Source: Vreelandella hamiltonii
GTDB lineage: Bacteria; Pseudomonadota; Gammaproteobacteria; Pseudomonadales; Halomonadaceae
NCBI RefSeq assembly: GCF_014651775.1
Contig: NZ_BMXN01000012.1
Location: 1-64,000 of the forward strand
Reading direction: 5' to 3'
DNA: 64,000 nucleotides
The first letter of the stretch is position 1. Every line of letters starts with the position of its first letter. Shown here piece after piece: positions 61,556 to 64,000 of the stretch. The position numbers and the translations under genes are program-made. The notes beneath the pieces were generated by a model. It searched no databases and had not been told where the DNA came from. It was given only the letters and a program-made list of their open reading frames with translations.

Positions 61556-63826
61556 TTAATTAACATCAGTTCCAACCCCACTAACCCTAACCACCTCCCT
61601 CATCACCGCCTCATTCAACACCCCGCGCTTGGCTTCCACCACCGTGAGCCATTCGCGGGCGCGGGTGATGCCGGTGTACACCAGCTCGCGGGTCAGAATG
61701 GGGTTCAGGGTGGGAGGCAACAGCAGGGCGGTGTGCAAGAACTCCGAGCCTTGGGATTTGTGTACCGTCATCGCAAACACGGTTTCCACCGCGTGGAGGC
61801 GGGAAGGCAGCACCCAGCGGATGGGTTTGTCGGTGTCGCTAGTGGGGAAAGCGACTCTTAATAGCTTCTGCTGCGGGTTGCGCGGGTCGGGTACGGCCAG
61901 GGTGATGCCGATATCGCCGTTCATCAGTTTCAGGCCGTAGTCGTTTTGGGTGACCAGTACCGGGCGGCCCTCAAACCAGCCTTTCTCCAGCGTGTAGTCG
62001 CTGCCGAACAGCAGCTTTTCGCCGCGCAGCGTGCTGGCGATGCGCTGGTTCAAGCCTTCTACGCCCCAAGGGCCTTTGCGCAGCGCGCACAGCAGTTGGA
62101 AATGGCTGTAGGCGCTGAGTACTTCGCTGGCCCAGGCGTTGTAGACGGCGGGGCTCTCCTCGAAGGATTCCCCCCGTGGGCGCTGTGCTTGCAGCACCTT
62201 GAGGTAGTGGCGGTAGCCCGTGGGCGGGGCGATGGGCTGGCCCTGGTGGTCGGTGCGGCCTTCGCCGTTGCCTGTAAAGCCGCTGGGGCTGCCGTGAATC
62301 ACCAGTTTGTCCAGCGCGGCGTCGTCACTCATCACCAAATGGTGAATATCCGGGTAGCCGTGGCGCAGCACGGCGGTGACGGCCTGCTGCTTTTCCCGCT
62401 CGCTTTGCGCATGGCCCGGTTGGTTGATGGCCTTGGCGAGCTGGCCGATGCCGCTGCGTTCATTGAAGCGGTGGCTGACCCGCAGCATGGTAATGGCCTG
62501 GTCCAGCGGTTGGCCAGCGGGGTCGATGAACTCCGCTGGCAGCGGTTGCCCGGTGGCCTGGGCCAGCCATTCGGCGGTGGCCGGGGTGTAGTGGGCGGCT
62601 TCCGCGCGGCGGCACAGGTCGCCGAGTACCGAACCGGCCTCTACCGAGGCGAGCTGGTCTTTGTCCCCCAGCAGTATGCACTGGGCATGGGCGGGCAGGG
62701 CGCTGAGGGTGGCGGCCATCATTTCGATATCCACCATCGAGGCTTCGTCGATCACCAGTACGTCCAGCGTCAGCGGGTTGGCGGCGCTGTGGCGGAAGTG
62801 GCGGGTGTCGGGGCGTGCGCCGAGTAGGCGGTGCAGTGTCGTCACTTCCGTGGGAATCTCGATCTCGCTAGCTGCCGCAGAAGGTGAGTGTTCACTTAAC
62901 AGCGTTGCCAACTCAGCGAGCGGTAACGCATTCACTTGCCCGGCGATGGATTCGTTCAAGCGGGCGGCGGCTTTGCCGGTGGGGGCGGCCAGGCGGATGC
63001 GCAGCGGCTGGCGGGGGTGCTGGGCGAGTTGCAGGGTTTGCAGCAGGGCGAGCAGGCGCACCACGGTGGTGGTTTTGCCGGTGCCGGGGCCGCCGGTAAT
63101 GATGCCGAAGCGGCTGCGGGCGGCCAGGGCGCAGGCGGTTTTTTGCCAGTCCAGGGCGTTGCTTGGCTTGAACAGAATGCTCAGGGCTTGGGGGAGTAAC
63201 TCAGGGTGACTGGCGTCACCCATCGCCCAATGAATTGGCCTCCCACTTTGGCTTTCTGTGCCCGTACTTTCTGTGCCTGTGCCTTCCAGGCGGGCGGCGA
63301 TGTGTTGGTGGAGGCTTTGTTCGTACTGCCAGTAGCGGCGCAGGTAGAGTCGCGTTCTGGGGGTGCCGCTGGCTGAGTGAGTGGTTACTACTACCAGCGG
63401 CGTGTTGCCGGGGCCTTCGCTGGTGAGCAGCGGGTGGTGCAGGGCGGCTTGCCATTCGTGGAGCGTGAGCGTTGCCAGCACGTCGCTGGGTAGCGGCGGC
63501 GGGTCGGTGAGGTCGTCGCCTTCGGGCGGTAGCGAAAGGGCGAAATCCGGCGCGTTGAGCGTGGCGTTGATATCCAGGCACACGTGGCCCCGGCCTAGCT
63601 GGTGGCTGGCCAGCGCTGCCGCCAGTAGCAGCAGCGTGGGGGCATCCGGTGCTTCGCTGGCGAGAAAGCGCACCAGGGCGCGGTCCAGGTCCCGCAGCCA
63701 GCCGCGTGCTACCCAGCGTTCGCACAGGGCCAGCAGTTCCGGGGTGCTGCTGAGTGCAGGATGGGCGCTGGCGGTGGGCGCATCGCCGAACATGTCGAAG
63801 GTGTGGGTGTCGTGCTGGCGGCTCAT
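61556..63826 (-). CDS. recD: Exodeoxyribonuclease V subunit alpha (RecD)
   Basis: The RecD subunit of RecBCD, a 5'-3' helicase that helps process double-strand breaks and degrade linear (including phage) DNA. The 756-residue length is longer than in E. coli. Walker A is GGPGTGKTT at residues 245-253, Walker B is LVIDEASMVDIEM, and the C-terminal motifs are TVHKSQGSEF and YTGITRAREW. A short repeated Gly-Thr-Glu-Ser stretch near 182-193 is an insert. The start overlaps the recB stop (ATGA), so the genes are coupled. The recD 3' end is duplicated at 59101-59323. Confidence 0.95.
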   Translation of the reverse strand: MSRQHDTHTFDMFGDAPTASAHPALSSTPELLALCERWVARGWLRDLDRALVRFLASEAPDAPTLLLLAAALASHQLGRGHVCLDINATLNAPDFALSLPPEGDDLTDPPPLPSDVLATLTLHEWQAALHHPLLTSEGPGNTPLVVVTTHSASGTPRTRLYLRRYWQYEQSLHQHIAARLEGTGTESTGTESQSGRPIHWAMGDASHPELLPQALSILFKPSNALDWQKTACALAARSRFGIITGGPGTGKTTTVVRLLALLQTLQLAQHPRQPLRIRLAAPTGKAAARLNESIAGQVNALPLAELATLLSEHSPSAAASEIEIPTEVTTLHRLLGARPDTRHFRHSAANPLTLDVLVIDEASMVDIEMMAATLSALPAHAQCILLGDKDQLASVEAGSVLGDLCRRAEAAHYTPATAEWLAQATGQPLPAEFIDPAGQPLDQAITMLRVSHRFNERSGIGQLAKAINQPGHAQSEREKQQAVTAVLRHGYPDIHHLVMSDDAALDKLVIHGSPSGFTGNGEGRTDHQGQPIAPPTGYRHYLKVLQAQRPRGESFEESPAVYNAWASEVLSAYSHFQLLCALRKGPWGVEGLNQRIASTLRGEKLLFGSDYTLEKGWFEGRPVLVTQNDYGLKLMNGDIGITLAVPDPRNPQQKLLRVAFPTSDTDKPIRWVLPSRLHAVETVFAMTVHKSQGSEFLHTALLLPPTLNPILTRELVYTGITRAREWLTVVEAKRGVLNEAVMREVVRVSGVGTDVN

Positions 63827-64000
63827 GCCGTGGCCTCCTGCTGGGTGGCGTGGGGCTCGCCTGCAAACAGGCTGTCTAGGGCTTCGATGAGTTCAACCGG
63901 GGCGGGTTCGCCCACTACACCACGCCCAGGGCTGCGGCTGCCGCGTAGAAATACCGTCATCGAACCGCCCAAGTGCTGGTGCGGGTCGTAATCCGGCAGG
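63823..64000 (-). CDS. recB: Exodeoxyribonuclease V subunit beta (RecB), C-terminal end
   Basis: A partial gene that runs off the right edge. The last 58 codons are visible and include YDPHQHLGGSMTVFLRGS, the C-terminal nuclease-domain end of RecB, and the final SLFAGEPHATQQEATA. The stop (TGA, 63823-63825) overlaps the recD ATG. RecB is the 3'-5' helicase/nuclease subunit of RecBCD. The rest of the gene and recC lie beyond the window. Confidence 0.93.
   Translation of the reverse strand, partial: LPDYDPHQHLGGSMTVFLRGSRSPGRGVVGEPAPVELIEALDSLFAGEPHATQQEATA

Noticed and set aside
57000-61560. Prophage
   Set aside because: The AT-rich region has no integrase, capsid, terminase or lysis gene; only defence-like and unknown genes plus a recD relic are seen.
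61946-62827. A 293-residue plus-strand frame antisense to recD
   Set aside because: Shadow of recD third positions; no recognisable domain.

Overview
The window looks like chromosomal DNA from a halophilic gammaproteobacterium of the Halomonas type. That is inference: most of it is GC-rich, densely packed with single genes and short operons, and carries trpI-trpBA, a recBD pair, an exported-looking malate:quinone oxidoreductase, PQQ dehydrogenases and many LysR/AraC regulators. No rRNA, tRNA, CRISPR, integrase or transposase gene was found.

Layout. Bases 230-3779 hold a circularly permuted ATP-grasp/alpha-E pair facing a zinc-ribbon metallopeptidase. Bases 3920-5499 hold mmsA (valine catabolism) behind a perfect palindrome resembling a LiuR operator. 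Bases 7087-8568 are a TPP riboswitch whose P1 stem closes on the start codon of an SSS transporter. Bases 8653-12292 carry a GAF-PAS-GGDEF cyclase, a CorA channel and an MFS carrier. Bases 12513-15525 carry an MDR reductase overlapping a proline-racemase-family gene, then DUF1289 and arfB. Bases 16348-19688 pair an orphan ABC-type binding protein with a chemoreceptor. Bases 19813-30078 are metabolic and regulatory genes (mqo, AraC/alcohol dehydrogenase, a second chemoreceptor, a methyltransferase). Bases 30217-34282 hold a membrane PQQ dehydrogenase and a nitroreductase operon.

Bases 34289-39589 form a minus-strand cluster: PstS-like protein, porin, GGDEF-EAL protein and FeeM-like N-acyltransferase, a plausible sense/transport/c-di-GMP/acyl-product unit. 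Bases 39784-43657 hold a glycerophosphodiesterase, a membrane-fused PQQ sugar dehydrogenase, a VIT1-type metal transporter and a VOC protein. Bases 43658-47392 include trpI and trpBA. Bases 47545-52792 are accessory metabolism (LysE exporter and AraC regulator, SDR-DapA pair, a second metallopeptidase, yjdM). A yefM-yoeB toxin-antitoxin operon with its palindromic operator lies at 52815-53387, followed by an MFS carrier, a 143-bp terminal-inverted-repeat element, a GST, five tandem REP-like repeats, a nitrilase and a DUF427 protein.

From about 57000 to 61560 base composition changes abruptly to AT-rich. This island carries an AIPR (abortive infection) protein with a nuclease-like N-terminus, a decayed second copy of the 3' end of recD (59101-59323), a four-TM protein fused to a GT51 peptidoglycan-transglycosylase domain, and a 41-residue basic protein not previously delimited by its length. 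The intact recD (61556-63826) and the end of recB follow. The duplicated recD tail marks the 3' end of recD as an insertion hotspot. The transglycosylase protein next to it is the best candidate here for an undescribed, possibly defensive, system.
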